A DNA stretch of 64,000 bases from Cerioporus squamosus (lineage: Eukaryota > Basidiomycota > Agaricomycetes > Polyporales > Polyporaceae), in the NCBI GenBank assembly GCA_022592435.1, contig JABYQS010000016.1, positions 124,001 to 188,000 on the forward strand. The letters are read 5' to 3'. Position 1 is the stretch's first letter. Every line of letters begins with the position of its first letter. Below are positions 45,119 to 56,579 of this stretch, in pieces. The position numbers and the translations under genes were made by a program. Under the pieces are notes generated by a model, which searched no databases, was not told the origin of the DNA, and was given only the letters and a program-made list of their open reading frames with translations.

Positions 45119-46672
45119 TCAGGACGTCCGTTTGACCACCCTCTCCGTCAACACTTCCAGAGCTCCCTTGGCCTCGCTGTCGGGCAGTACGGACAGCACT
45201 TCCCGGGCCTTGTCTGCATGGGCCCGTGCAAGCTCACGCGTCCGTTCAACGCCGGATGATCTGCGCACAAGATCTCTTGCCTGTTGGAGTGGAAGGAGAT
45301 GGACGATTCAGACACCAGTACGCCAAAGTTCGTTGAAGCACCTACCAGCTCGACATCGCCTGGTTGCTCAAACTTGCGCTTGATCAGAGGACCCATTTCA
45401 GGGTGCTCTTCCCAGGCGAAGAGGGCAGGTCCAGTCGCAAGACCTAGTTGCAAGTCTGCGCCTCCTGGCTTGCCCAAGGTCGCATCGCCGGCCTCGTAAT
45501 CGAGGATGTCATCCACAAGCTGAGGAATGCGTGTCAACTCAGAGAACGATAACGCTCCCAAGTACGATCCTCACCTGGAACGCGATACCGAGGTTGCGGC
45601 CGTACGCGTACGCGACCTCCTTCCATACTTCGCCCTCCTTGCAGCCACCCAGGACAACCGCTGCACGTGCACCCTTGGCCATCAGACTCGCCGTCTTCAG
45701 GTAAGTCTTCTGCAGGTAGATGTTCCAATTATCCTGGCCCACGGACGGGGACAACCCCACTATGCCCAACTCCTCCGCGTGAACCGACTTCAGCTGCAGG
45801 ATCTCCCCCTCGACGAGGTTCGCAATGACGCTCGCAATGAGCTCGACCACCTCGCTCTCGCCCAGCCGGGAAAGCGCGGCACTGGTGCGGCCCAGAAGGA
45901 AGTCTCCAGCCAGGACGGAGAGCTTGTTCCCAAACGCGGCGGGTGCGGACGCGGCTCCTCTGCGCAGCGGCGACTTGTCGATAACGTCGTCGTGCAAAAG
46001 GGATGCGACGTGAATCATCTCCACAATCTGCGCGAGGCGTACCTGCGTGGGGAGCAGTGCCAGAGGTGAAGCGACAGTCGGGATGCCAGGTGGTGGGAAT
46101 GGAGGTGGGGCAGGAGGTTGATGAGGCGGCCGTGGCGATCGCAGTGCGAACGACACCGCGAACGATGCGGTGTGGTCTGGCATGCTTGGATTCCAGTCGT
46201 TGAGCACGTCCGGACGCGTCAGCGGACGGTCGAGCTCCTCCGCCCGCCCACCCGCGCCCTCACACTCGGATGCCCACTTCTTCAAGTGCCAACCGCCTCC
46301 CAACCCATTCGTCGCCTGCGAGAAGAGGAGAACGAGGAGAGGGCGAAGCTGCTTTGAGGGGTGCAGGAAGTAGTACTTCGCAATCTCGGTGAGGGACGGG
46401 TGTGACGAGCCCAGGAGGTTCAGGAGCGTCTCGCGCAGTTGCTGCAGCTGAGGCGCGACAAGCTTGTACGGATCCGGGCGTACAGATGGTTTTGGTGAGC
46501 TCGGTGCGCCGAAGTACGCGTCATTTGCTAGGGGCTGCGGTTGTGTTGAAGGTGTCTTTTTCTGCTGCTGAGCGTGCACGCTGTAATTTCTGCGTCCCGA
46601 AGCCCGCGTGACCGCCGCCGATGACGGAATGGGTTGAGGAAGGCGCACTCTAGCAACAGCACATCGTCGCAT
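45119..46672 (-). CDS. COQ1: Long-chain polyprenyl diphosphate synthase, mitochondrial (ubiquinone side chain)
   Basis: Exons 46672-45575, 45519-45346 and 45280-45119 give 477 residues. Coq1 lengthens farnesyl or geranylgeranyl diphosphate with isopentenyl diphosphate to make the polyprenyl tail of coenzyme Q in the mitochondrial matrix. Both Asp-rich motifs that bind substrate through magnesium are intact: H-V-A-S-L-L-H-D-D-V-I-D (DDxxD, about residue 265) and L-V-D-D-I-L-D-Y (about residue 370). G-S-S-H-P-S-L-T-E-I-A-K-Y-Y-F and K-Q-L-R-P-L-L-V-L-L are also visible. The Arg/Ser-rich N-terminus M-R-R-C-A-V-A-R-V-R fits a mitochondrial presequence. A 60-residue Pro-rich insertion before the first motif is usual in basidiomycete Coq1. 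An open frame extends upstream but the first ATG is at 46672. Confidence 0.95.
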
Positions 46673-47246
46673 GACCAGCAAGGACGCTACTGAAGGCGTC
46701 GAGGGGAACAGAGAGGATGGGGAGGTGGAGGGGGTCGCAACCGGGAGTCGGGAAAGTCGGAAGGAACGACGCGAATGAGACAGCACAGGCGCGCTCGGCG
46801 TCCAAAGTAACCGCGCGAGACGGATATGACGTCCTCACCCTCTTGCGTCCTGGCATTGCTCGGCAGGTCCTGACATCCAGCGCGATTCTATCCTTCGTGC
46901 ACTCATCTATGACCCGCACGACGACCCAATTCCACTTCTTGTGGCAATACGAGGCTACAGTTAGGCAGTACAGACAACTGTGTAACACGAGGTTAGGGAA
47001 ACGAGCACGAAAGAGTGCGAAGCAGACTCTTCTCATGCTACCTCCGGCAGCGGACATAGGCCGCGACCATGCGCAGTAAATGGTGGCACGGGAGTTGCTC
47101 TCACGCAATGGAGTTATGGCCGCCGCCAACGTGGCTTCGCAGCGTGGTCCACAGCGAGGAAGGCCGGATCAACGCTCTGACCGGGCTCTCATGAGCTCGA
47201 TAAAACACGCAAAGTGCCTATACCAGGGGTTTCCACTCACGTCGGT
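46673..47246. other. Intergenic, no gene seen
   Basis: 574 bp: promoter of COQ1 and 3' region of the LAMTOR2 gene. Confidence 0.5.
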
Positions 47247-47801
47247 TCAGCTTGTTCGGCGGTCCCCGCGTCGGGGACTCGTAGGGGGAGGAGGTACAGA
47301 GGCAATCATCCCGCTGAGCTGCGCAACAGGCTTCTCCAGGTGCTCAGCCAGCTTCCTTGCCTTCAGTACATAGTCAGGGACGGCATGTAGAGAACAGAGG
47401 CTATAGTGCACACCTTCAATTCCAACTCACTCCATGGCACACTCGTCTCCGAGTTGAGGGCGAGCAGCATGATAGGTTCATCATCCTCGTCCTTCTTCGG
47501 GGTTTCCACCGGCAGCACGAGCAGATGCCCAAGCTAGCCATCGTCCTCAGACACGGATGCGTTTGAAACAACGGTCTTGCAGACGAACCTCCGAGTCAAC
47601 CATGCCGATATTTTGCTCTCGAGTCTCCTGCCAAATCTCCGTACTAAGGCCTACAAGGACGCGTACATGGTCCTTCGCCTTGGTCGGACCTGAAGCATAG
47701 CAGACTAGTTCACCCTCCGGTGTAAAGAGAGCAACAGTATGAAGTGTAGGGAGATCGAGCACTCGCGAAAGCAGGGTGCGCAAGTTGGCAAGATTCAGCA
47801 T
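47247..47801 (-). CDS. LAMTOR2: Ragulator subunit LAMTOR2 (roadblock/LC7 domain)
   Basis: Exons 47801-47589, 47533-47414 and 47360-47247 give 148 residues. LAMTOR2 pairs with LAMTOR3 in the Ragulator/EGO-type complex, which holds Rag GTPases and TORC1 on the lysosome or vacuole. The roadblock fold shows as L-R-T-L-L-S-R-V-L (helix 1), V-A-L-F-T-P-E-G-E-L-V-C-Y-A (the central beta hairpin), P-I-M-L-L-A-L-N-S-E, and the family ending L-E-L-K-A-R-K-L-A-E-H-L-E-K-P-V. The second donor was set at GTGTGC (47413) because the nearer GTGAGT gives a stop at once. The last 25 residues are a Pro/Arg-rich fungal extension. It is complete and ordinary. Confidence 0.88.
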
Positions 47802-48040
47802 GCTGAGAGCGAGCTCCAGAGATGCTCAGCAGTGGTAGGCGCTCATTCTGAGTCGCTTCAGGACCCCGGACACTAGTCAACATTGACGTCGGAACGACGA
47901 CTCGTACAGTACACACTACGCCTCGCAGTGCGCAATCGAGGCAAAGAGCATCTACAACGAAGATACTAGGAATAAGATAGAAGTTCAGGTTAAGTAGCTA
48001 AGCACAGGCATTTCGAGCATCTCAGTCATACGTGAAAAGT

Positions 48041-50784
48041 CTATCGTTTCTGGGACTGCGGCGACGACGAACGTCAGATTTGGTACGTCCGGTACAGCGA
48101 GGATGGGGAACATACCAGGTAAGCCATCAATTGTTGATATCCTGGTTGACCAGGAGCACCATGAGCAGCCGCGCCAGCAGCAGTAGGCTGCTGCGCTCCA
48201 ATCATCGCGGACGCCGGAGGCATACTGTAAGGAGGCATGGGAGGGGCGGCCTGTGGCTGCTGAGCCTGGGCGCCTTGTTGCAATAGAGCCAGGATATTTG
48301 GAGGAAGACCTGCCAGCGGTGCCGGGGCACCTTGAGCAGCAGCCGGAGCGGAGGCTTGCGGAGGCACACCGGGATAGGCGTGCAAAGGAGGTGTGGGGGC
48401 ACTGTACGGCGCGACCTGCGCAGGAGGCATCGGTGGCGGCTGGCTGTAGTATGGGTTTGCGTTGGCAGGAGGTGGAGGCATGTGCTGCCCCGGAGCAGGA
48501 GGAACAGGAGGAGGAGCAGACTGCGCAGGAGCAGGAGCAGGGGCGCCGCCTTGGGGCTGCTTCAACGCGGCCAACAATTGCTGGACCTTCTTGGCTTGCT
48601 CCAGGCGTTCGCGTTCGTCAGCGGCCTATGAGCAGAGTTAGTGTGACTTGATGCGAGGAGCTAACACGGATAGACTGACCTCCGCTGGAGGGACTGCAGG
48701 CGGTTGACTGTATCCACCTGCAGAACCGGCATAACCAGGGCCGGGAGGACCGCTGTAACCGCGGCCACCTCCGCCACCAGATCGTTGACCGTTACGACCG
48801 AATTCGTCCTCGTATGAACGATTGCGCTCCCGGAAACTGCGGTCTTCCCAGTCGTTCCCACCCCCACCCCCACCACCGAAGCCGCCACCACCTCTGCCTC
48901 TGCCTCTGCCTCGACCGCCTCGACCACCACGCGAACCTCGATTGCTGTATGAATCATCCCAGTCGCGTTGTCCGAAGCCACCACCGCGGTCGTCACGGCT
49001 GCAGGACGGTCAGTAACCAAGTGAAACAGACTCAGCAGTTACATACCGCGGCGAAGCAGCTGCAGCTTGACGAGGGTCATCGCTAGATGATGCATATGCG
49101 ATCTCCATGATCCCATCCTGGAGACCTTGGTGACGCAGACGGTCGTGCGCCTCTTCACAAGCCTGAAGGAACTGTTCAACACCAAGGATACCCGGAGAAA
49201 GCTATGAACACTTACCCGAGTGTCGAAGAACTCGACATAACGTTGGCTAGGGTTATGTGTTCCATGTCAGCTTCACGGCCCGACCAGAAGGGAGATGGCG
49301 CTTACTCAGGACGGTCTCCGACAGGACGGACGGACTTCACCTCCCCGAATTGCTGGAACTTGCGACGCACCTCGTCGTCGTCGATAGACTGATTTGAGTT
49401 GCGTAGCGTGACCAGCAGGTTACCTTGCAGTTCCTACAAGCATGATATGAGCACGATGTGCGAACATCCCTAGAACCATACCTCACCTGATCTTTCTGCT
49501 TCTCGGTGGCTCGGCCATGAGAGTCGTCACGAGGGAGAGAGTAATGCACGTCGATCTAGGGTCAAAAATGAGGCATAGTCGTCATATACCACCGATGATA
49601 AGACGTACGGGACGACCGCTAATCTCAGAGCCTTGTAGTCGATCTCTTGCTCTCTCTGCAGCACGTAGATCGTACTGATAATAGACTCATTAGAAGGTGG
49701 CACGCCGGGCACACGGACGCACTCACATAGGTCACAAAAACCATCCCACGATTCGCGATCAGGTCAAAGAACGTCTTAATCTCGCCGTGTTCTTCGAAAA
49801 GTCGTCTTACGTCTTCACTGCTCGTCTCATACTGGAGATACATATGTCCTCGGGTTAGCTTGCTCGCTAGCAGGGGCGCGGTCGCGTCGCTCGATGTCTG
49901 ACTCGCCTTGATATTCCGAATGAAGAGGGTACGGCAGGGTCGCTCTCGCTGAAGGCGTTCCTCAATAATCGAATCGTGAACCTTGTCATCTCGCTCGCGG
50001 CGTGGTTGGCGTTTCTGGAACCGATTACCGTTTCCATATCCTCCCTGATGGTCGTAGTTTTGGCCCCAATCATCTACTCAAACGATCAATAAATGCGTAA
50101 ATGTCATGTCGAATTCTAGGCAAACAACAGAGAAAACGGCGCCGAAGAAGACGCCATTCTCAGGCACGAGGACGCTCAGAAGACTATGTTCAGCTCGTGC
50201 AGACAGGGGTTTCTTCCTATGATGAAGTACGTCGAATCCAGAGGACGGTAACCTCGACAAACGCCACTGACACTGATTGGAGCGCACGCCACCACGAAGA
50301 GGGATACCATATCCAGGGGGGAGCGAACAACCTCGGCACGACCGACTTCCGGAGTGTCGCAGCGGCCTCTCATGCCATTCGAAGACTCAAATCTTAAATG
50401 ACTCTCAAGCGTACCTTCATTGCCATAACCCTGGTCGTAACCACCAGCTGGGTCATTATACTGTCCGGGACCTGGCGCGTTGTAGTTGCCGTTCTGGAAG
50501 TACTGCCCTTGCGGAGGGCCGGACTGATAGTTATTGTATCCACCCATGTCGCCTTGCGGAGGGCCCTGGTCATACGGACCTGGATTCCCATAGCCACCGT
50601 AGGAGTTTTGGCCACCTCCGCCCCCGCCCCCGCCTCCGCGGCCACGGCCACGGCCAAAGCCTCTTCCTCTCGGAGGCCCGCCCCTGTCATAGTGGTGGGA
50701 TCTGTCAGGCCCAGGGCCAAAGTTGCCGCCGCCTCTGCGTGGCCCATCATAGGGCGCGCCGCCATACGGGTGGTGTCGGTTCAT
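48041..50784 (-). CDS. RNA-binding protein with two RRMs, an RGG region and a Pro/Gln-rich tail
   Basis: About ten exons from the ATG at 50784 to a final five-codon exon ending at 48041. The order is: a Gly/Tyr/Arg-rich RGG-type N-terminus (123 codons); RRM1 (R-T-L-F-I-R-N-I-K as RNP2, then G-M-V-F-V-T-Y-Y-D-L-R-A-A-E as RNP1); RRM2 (G-N-L-L-V-T-L-R-N, then Q-R-Y-V-E-F-F-D-T-R); a C-terminal RGG region; and a Pro/Ala/Gln-rich tail ending L-M-A-Y-L-S-Q-K-R. The V-T-Y-Y-D-L-R-A-A-E form of RNP1 is typical of Mei2-like proteins. Two introns are odd: one of 341 nt after exon 1 (50414-50074), and one with a GC donor (GCGAGT at 49906, CAG acceptor before 49831) that must be used for RRM1 to be complete. 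The targets are unknown. RGG and Gln-rich ends suggest a granule-forming mRNA regulator. Confidence 0.85.
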
Positions 50785-51198
50785 TTTCTCAACGACTTTC
50801 GTGGGTATCTTCTAACTCGCGGATGCGTATCGAAGCGCGCTCAGTGACGTGTCGAGGGGTGAGATGCAGCAGCCAGCTCAAGGATTCAAAAGGTCGAAGT
50901 GTTGCGTGTTCGAGATTCAGAGAGGTATCGCGAGGGACGAGGATCAACTCAGACGAAGGAGGGGAACGAAACGGCGTTGAGCTGCAGCCTGCAGGTGGTG
51001 GTCGGGGAGCTCAGGAAAGACGTCAATTTTAGTCCCACCTGAAGCGAGCAGCCCGTGGGAATGCCGCCCCTTTCGGGCGAGCGCCTGCAATGCACTCTGG
51101 GGTGGGCCCACGGCAGAGCCTCATTGGCGTCAGGCGGCACCTGCTGCGCGATAGCCCTCCTCATTGCCTCCTCCCGCCACCGTCCCTCTCCCGCGGCC
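50785..51198. other. Divergent promoter between the RRM gene and Rab5
   Basis: 414 bp between two divergent ATG codons. No clear TATA box was seen. Confidence 0.55.
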
Positions 51199-52199
51199 AT
51201 GTCCAAGCAGTTCCAGTTCAAGCTCGTCCTTCTCGGTGTGTTTACCAGCGTGTCGTCTCTGAAAGGGTCACTCACTCCCTCCATCCGCAGGCGAATCCGC
51301 GGTGGGGAAGTCCAGGTATTCTATGTCTACTCCGGGTCTACTCCGCTGTGTTTGCTGAGTGCGTAACGCTTCTAGCTTGGTTTTGCGCTTCGTCAAGGAC
51401 CAGTTTGATGACTACCGGGAGAGTACGATTGGTGGTACGTCGCCTATATGCCTTATCTCGCTGCCGCGTCCTCAACCAGGTGAAGCCGCCTTCTTGACAC
51501 AGACAGTTACGCTCGAGGATCAGACCACCGTCAAGTTCGAAATATGGTGAGTTAGCAATTGACTGCATGCAAAACAACTCGCCCATTACGAGAAAAGGGA
51601 CACTGCTGGGCAGGAACGTTATAAGGTGCGCTCTACTTATGCTTCTCAGTCGACGTCATTCTGACATACCTTCCTAGTCTCTTGTACGTCCGTTCCTATA
51701 GCAAGCATTTGCGATTATACTGAGGCCATGCCCAAGGCTCCCATGTACTACCGGAACGCCAACTGCGCGGTAGTAGTGTACGACATCACTCAGTCCACGT
51801 CATTAGAGAAGGCCAAGTCTTGGATTCGCGAACTGCAGCGGCAAGCCGATCCCAATATCGTCATTGCGCTCTGCGGGAACAAGCTCGACCTTGCAGCCCG
51901 TCGTCAGGTCTCCGAGGAAGAGGCGAAGAAGTACGCTGAGGAGGAAGGTCTGATGTGGGGGGAGACCAGTGCGAAGACAGGCGAGGGCGTGTCGGAGATC
52001 TTCACTTCCATTGGTGCGCAACCTCGTCCTTGCCATTTCTTACTCGCCGAACTCATATAAACCTGCAGCCAAGAAACTTCCGCTCACTGCACCACCGTCG
52101 GCCAGAGGTGGTGCTCGTGCCGGTCCAGCAAGAACAGGGGTCGATCTCAACAAGCAAGCAGCTGCTGGTCAGGGTCAGGGCGAGCAGTGCAACTGCTAG
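51199..52199 (+). CDS. RAB5: Rab5-family small GTPase (Vps21/Ypt5)
   Basis: Eight exons (51199-51235, 51291-51315, 51376-51434, 51486-51546, 51598-51625, 51678-51683, 51737-52013, 52069-52199) give 207 residues. Rab5 directs tethering and fusion of early endosomes. All GTPase motifs are intact: G-E-S-A-V-G-K-S (P-loop), S-T-I-G (switch I), D-T-A-G-Q-E (switch II), N-K-L-D and E-T-S-A-K for guanine binding. S-L-A-P-M-Y-Y-R-N is the Rab5-type switch II end. The C-terminus C-N-C is a double geranylgeranylation site. Exon 6 is only 6 nt and supplies the S-L of that switch, with a CTAG acceptor before it and GTACGT after it. There is no sign of degeneration. Which fungal Rab5 paralogue it is was not determined. 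Confidence 0.95.
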
Positions 52200-52621
52200 A
52201 CACGTCACTCCATGCGCCGCTACACACGCTAGTTACCAGTCGTCCTTCTCAGGTCGGCACTGTGGCTCCTCTCCTACCTCTTCTACAGGCTGTCTTGTTT
52301 CCGCATCTCGCACTTTGTAGTTTACCACTTTCAGGTTCTCTGTTATATATGGACTTGCATCTTATGGAGGATCGGATCTCCGAATGTCCAGGACAAGCTG
52401 AAGGAATGCGTATGATCGTTACTCGTGTAGCAACGGTGAGAGTCCGTGTTCCAGGATTATAGCCAATTAGGAGATACAACGATGAAGGAGCGACAACGAT
52501 ATGAATGAGGGGATTATACAATGAGGGACTATGGGCACCAGCCCGTCAAGCAGCGCATACAGTCGACCAGAATAGAATAATAGAGATAAGTACCAATAAA
52601 TAGCCACGACAGCGGGGAGCC
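52200..52621. other. Intergenic between convergent genes
   Basis: 422 bp between the stop codons of Rab5 and the RasGEF. The right half is AT-rich (AATAGAATAATAG, CCAATAAATAGCC), as expected for 3' processing signals. Confidence 0.6.
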
Positions 52622-55353
52622 TCAGAACCCCGCGAGCTCAAGGCCCTTGCGTATATCTGCGTGTTGCATTTCAGCCTGCTGAATCTCTTGACTCTTCATC
52701 CAGAAGGAACCCTGGTCCTTCTCCCCCGCCTGGGCGAGGTTCGTCTCGATATAGGTCACGACGGCCGGGTCCTCCGCAATGGTGTATGGCTTCGCCTGGT
52801 GCCGCAGCATCGCGTCGATCGCCTGCCACCAATTCTCGCGCTTCGCAAAGTGGATGAGAGAGATAGTCGTCCCGAGCGGCGACGACGAGGGTGCGACCAG
52901 TACGTTGTCCGGGTACTGCTGGTCTGCGAGCTGCAGGTCCGCGAGGTACATTCCGATGTGCGGGATGCAGGGCCCGTCGGCGGAACGCTGGAGGAGGCGA
53001 TATGCAGAGAAGTTACCCGTCGGCTCGTGGTACTTCGCAAGCTGTTCGAGCTGCACCCGCCGCCCGACATGTGCCCAGGTGAGGTGCAGACGACTGATGA
53101 CCGGGCTGGAGAGCGCGTACACGAGCGCATGCATCGAGGCGTAGTTGTGCAGCGTTTTACATTTCTGAGCAGAGTGAAACGCCCCATGGGGTCAGTATGA
53201 ATTCGACTGATGAGACAAGCTTGGGCACAGCACTCACCTCCGCCACCTTAACCCAGAAGTCGATCGTCTCTGCGCGCTTGCCCAGGCCCTCCGTGTTGAG
53301 GATGCTCAGCTTGACCCACGCGCCGAGTTTCTCGTGCAGTGCATTGAAGGCGACGAGATTCTTCACGGCATTGCCAGTCTGGTGCTTGACCCAGTTCATG
53401 CATTCGTGCGGACGGATCTTGGAATAGAGCTTCTGCTCCTGTATGCACAGGTGCTCAGCTAGCACGAGGGTGTCCATGCGGACAAGGTCGCTCTTCGATC
53501 CCTTTCCTCTCTTATGTCGCGTCTGAGCGGATACCGGGGTGGGAGGGATGACAGAGATCTGATAGAATGTCAGCAGATGGCGCCACAGAGATTGGGTGAA
53601 GCGAGACCCACGTAACGTTCGAGTGACTTCAGGACGTCCTTAGCAGTGTTGGCGAGTGCGGGAGGGGAGGTAATGGAGGATACGAAGTCAACGACGCGCC
53701 GTGCGAGGTGTGGGTCGTCCTGCAACAGGCCGAACTGATCCGCCCATACGTGCAGGACAGCGAGCACGCGACGGCGAGTAGGTTTCAGTTTCTTCTCCTT
53801 CCACTGCTCGAGCTCCTTCAAGCTGAGTGCGCTGGGATGACTGATGTTGAACTGAGCTACGAGAAGGTCGAAGACCTCTTCTGCCGTCGCAAACGACTTG
53901 TACGTCGTCAGGAACGCCTGTCGATACCGCGTCTCCTGGATAGGCTCTGTCGGGATTGGTCAGCGCGCCGCCAGGTGGATGAATTAAGTATCTGCGAGCT
54001 CACTTGGGAAATCGATAGTCAAACACTCCACCAAAGCGCGCAGCGTACCAGCGGAGACATTCCCATCAGGTAGGAGCTGCATCTCCCACTCCCCGTAGAG
54101 AGGTCGGAGGTACCAGGTCGCCTGGCTAAGCTTTGCATCGTGGAAGGCCTGTGCCTCGTCGTCCCCAGTGATCTGCTTGATCTTGTCAGGACGAGGAATG
54201 ATTGCGCGATTTGTCCCGCGGGCGAAGCTGTCGAACGACTCCGCTACAACGGGGCTCATGATGAGATGATCAAGCTCCTCAAGATTGTGCGCCTCGAAGA
54301 GGGTAGTGAGACGGTTCAGCGAGGACTGGTCGTCGATGAGAAGAGGGCGACGACGCATATGTCGTCTGGCAGAAGGCTTCGAAGACTCCGAACGCGATCG
54401 TTGATGTTCCGACGGAGGAGTCTCCCCGCTCGGCAGAGACATGCTCCGTCGACGGGCAGACCCTGGAGTGCGAGGGGTAGAGGGAAGAGGTTGCCCGTCT
54501 ACCGGAGCAGGAGGAATAGTGAGGACTTGCCCCTCTTCAGCATGCGGACTTGCGACCAGAGGAGGGGGACGAGGCTTCCTACGAGACAGGATTGCTTCCG
54601 TAGGAGACAGTTCCGATTCGACATCCGCGGGGTTGGCGTCGATGCCTTCATGGGGGGGTACGAGAGGGCTGAACATGTTCGCCATGTCTGGGGGACTGGG
54701 CTCAGAACCGAGTTGCATGATGGGAACCTGCTTGGTCTTGAGTTGCGGCACTGAAGCAACACCACCCAAACGTACCTTGTCCCCATTCATCAAAGGCATC
54801 CAGTCATACCCACGAGGTTCTCCATCGGAGTGTACGACGAAGGGGTCCGTCAGCTCTGGGGACCCATGGAGCTTGTCGTCGCCTTCATATATATGCACCC
54901 TGTTTCCGGTGTTCTTCAACTTGTCTGCGAGAGCGTCGGAGATGGGTTCGACGAAGGCACTCGGAATCCAGCCAACTGTATTGTCATCTGGACGAATGGC
55001 CGCCCACCAGCCCTGCAGCGTGTCAATTAGGCTCAGTTGTACTCGTTAGGTTATGTGCTTACCGTATCTTCCTTCTTGACGACGTCCAGGATGTCATTCC
55101 TGCGGAAGGAGAGCTGATCACTGTCCTCGGCATCGTAGTCGTATAGGCATAAGACGTAGAATAGCTCCGCGGAAGAGGTCGGAGTGGAGTTGTCGGTGTC
55201 TTCTGAGGAGCCCGCCAGACTGTGACTAAGATCTGGGGAAATTGAGGATGCGGGGGTAGACAAGGAGGGGTCGGCGTTGGACGGATTCGGGTCTATCCAG
55301 AGACGTGGACGCAGGCCTCCGCGCCTGGAAGGTTTATGGTGGAAAACGGCCAT
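52622..55353 (-). CDS. CDC25: Ras guanine-nucleotide exchange factor, Cdc25 type, with SH3 domain
   Basis: About seven exons from the ATG at 55353 to the stop at 52622, roughly 800 residues. The N-terminal SH3 domain (about 55-115) shows L-C-L-Y-D-Y-D-A-E-D-S-D-Q-L-S-F, G-W-W-A-A-I and V-G-W-I-P-S-A-F-V. After a Ser/Pro linker comes the RasGEF-N domain (R-Q-A-F-L-T-T-Y-K-S-F, then R-R-R-V-L-A-V-L-H-V-W). The catalytic domain starts at M-D-T-L-V-L-A-E-H-L-C-I and includes L-Y-S-K-I-R-P-H-E-C, the central N-L-V-A-F-N and I-H-F-A-K-R-E-N-W-W-Q near the end. It should load Ras with GTP at the membrane and so feed cAMP/PKA or MAPK signalling. It is complete. Confidence 0.92.
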
Positions 55354-56579
55354 GCAAGCGGTCGCAGCGGTCACCGCATGAGAGGGAGGCTTTTACGCCC
55401 GTCCAGGGATGGGAGGGATGGTCAGGGAAGGACTTCAAGGAACCGTCTGTGTACCTAGGCAACCGGACGGGTGCGAACGCAGTTAGGATAAGGGGCGCGC
55501 GCAATATGAGAAACCGGAGGCATATCTGCATCCCGGCCGGAGAGCACGCACTTGGATGTCGTTCACGGACGACTACCATCACCATCGTGATTGTGCAAAG
55601 CTTGCTCAGCGCTCAACTCCTTCCAGCGTCGAACCCTGTTCTCTGATCGCTCCCCACGCAAAGCGACATGCTGCGCACGGTGGTGCACGGTGTTCGTGTA
55701 TCCGGACCTCCAAGCTCGAAGTCCCAACCAAAAATGTCGCGCACTACTACAAGTTGGCGAGAGGAGGTGAGTAGCAATAGCTTGCTGACCTTTGCTGACA
55801 CGCGATTGCGAAGTAAGGCACCAATCCCACAATTGAACCTTAGATATTGTGCTTCTCCTGAACATGTTGACATATCTAAGCGAAGGCCAAGATATGACGT
55901 GGGTGAATCGAGACCGCTTTTCACCGACCTGTTGACCGGCGCAAGAAGGCCACCGAAAGCGCATCCCGGGGATGCTCGTGCTTGATGAACGCGACATAAC
56001 CTTGTCAAGGGTGGCTGAAGCGTTCGAGCTGAAGCACCGGTCAGGCAGGGCGCAGCTCTGTAGTCGTGAGATTTTGCACAGATGGGCGTTGTTGAGCGGA
56101 TGGTAACAGTCCATCACCTGCGATCTAGACTCCTGGCCCTGCCATCTCGGGTGGAGGCAATGGCTCGTATGTCAGTTGCATAGTAACCTTTCCCGCCGCG
56201 AGTCTTCTCCGGAGGATCCTGCCAGAGTGGCACACAAGTTGGCTTGCCATGTTGTACAGCAACCGCCCAGCTGTGTCATAGACCGGAACGAGACTGAGTG
56301 GGAGGAGACGCACATTGGTTAAAGCTGACTTTGCGAACCAGATGAAGGGATCCCCCTCGCAAGTACTTGGTCGACTTCCAGGCCATGCTGGTCACGGTGC
56401 GGTCGAGAGATGCTGTACAGTGTACGACGCTCCTGTGGGCGGTAGTATGAGGCGGTATGCTGTGGCCTGAGTCGGCCCGAGATCTGATCGCCCAATCTAA
56501 CCCAGAGCGCCCAACCCCGCAGCTCGACTCGGACGCCGTGCTCCTGGTCTACCTTCCTCGTCCTATATACCTGGTCATC
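55354..56579. other. Divergent promoter region between the RasGEF and IST1
   Basis: 1.2 kb between two divergent genes. Frames at 55563-56117 and 55668-55985 overlap on opposite strands and are not supported. A TATATAC element at 56565-56571 is only about 10 bp before the IST1 ATG, too near to be its TATA box. Confidence 0.5.
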
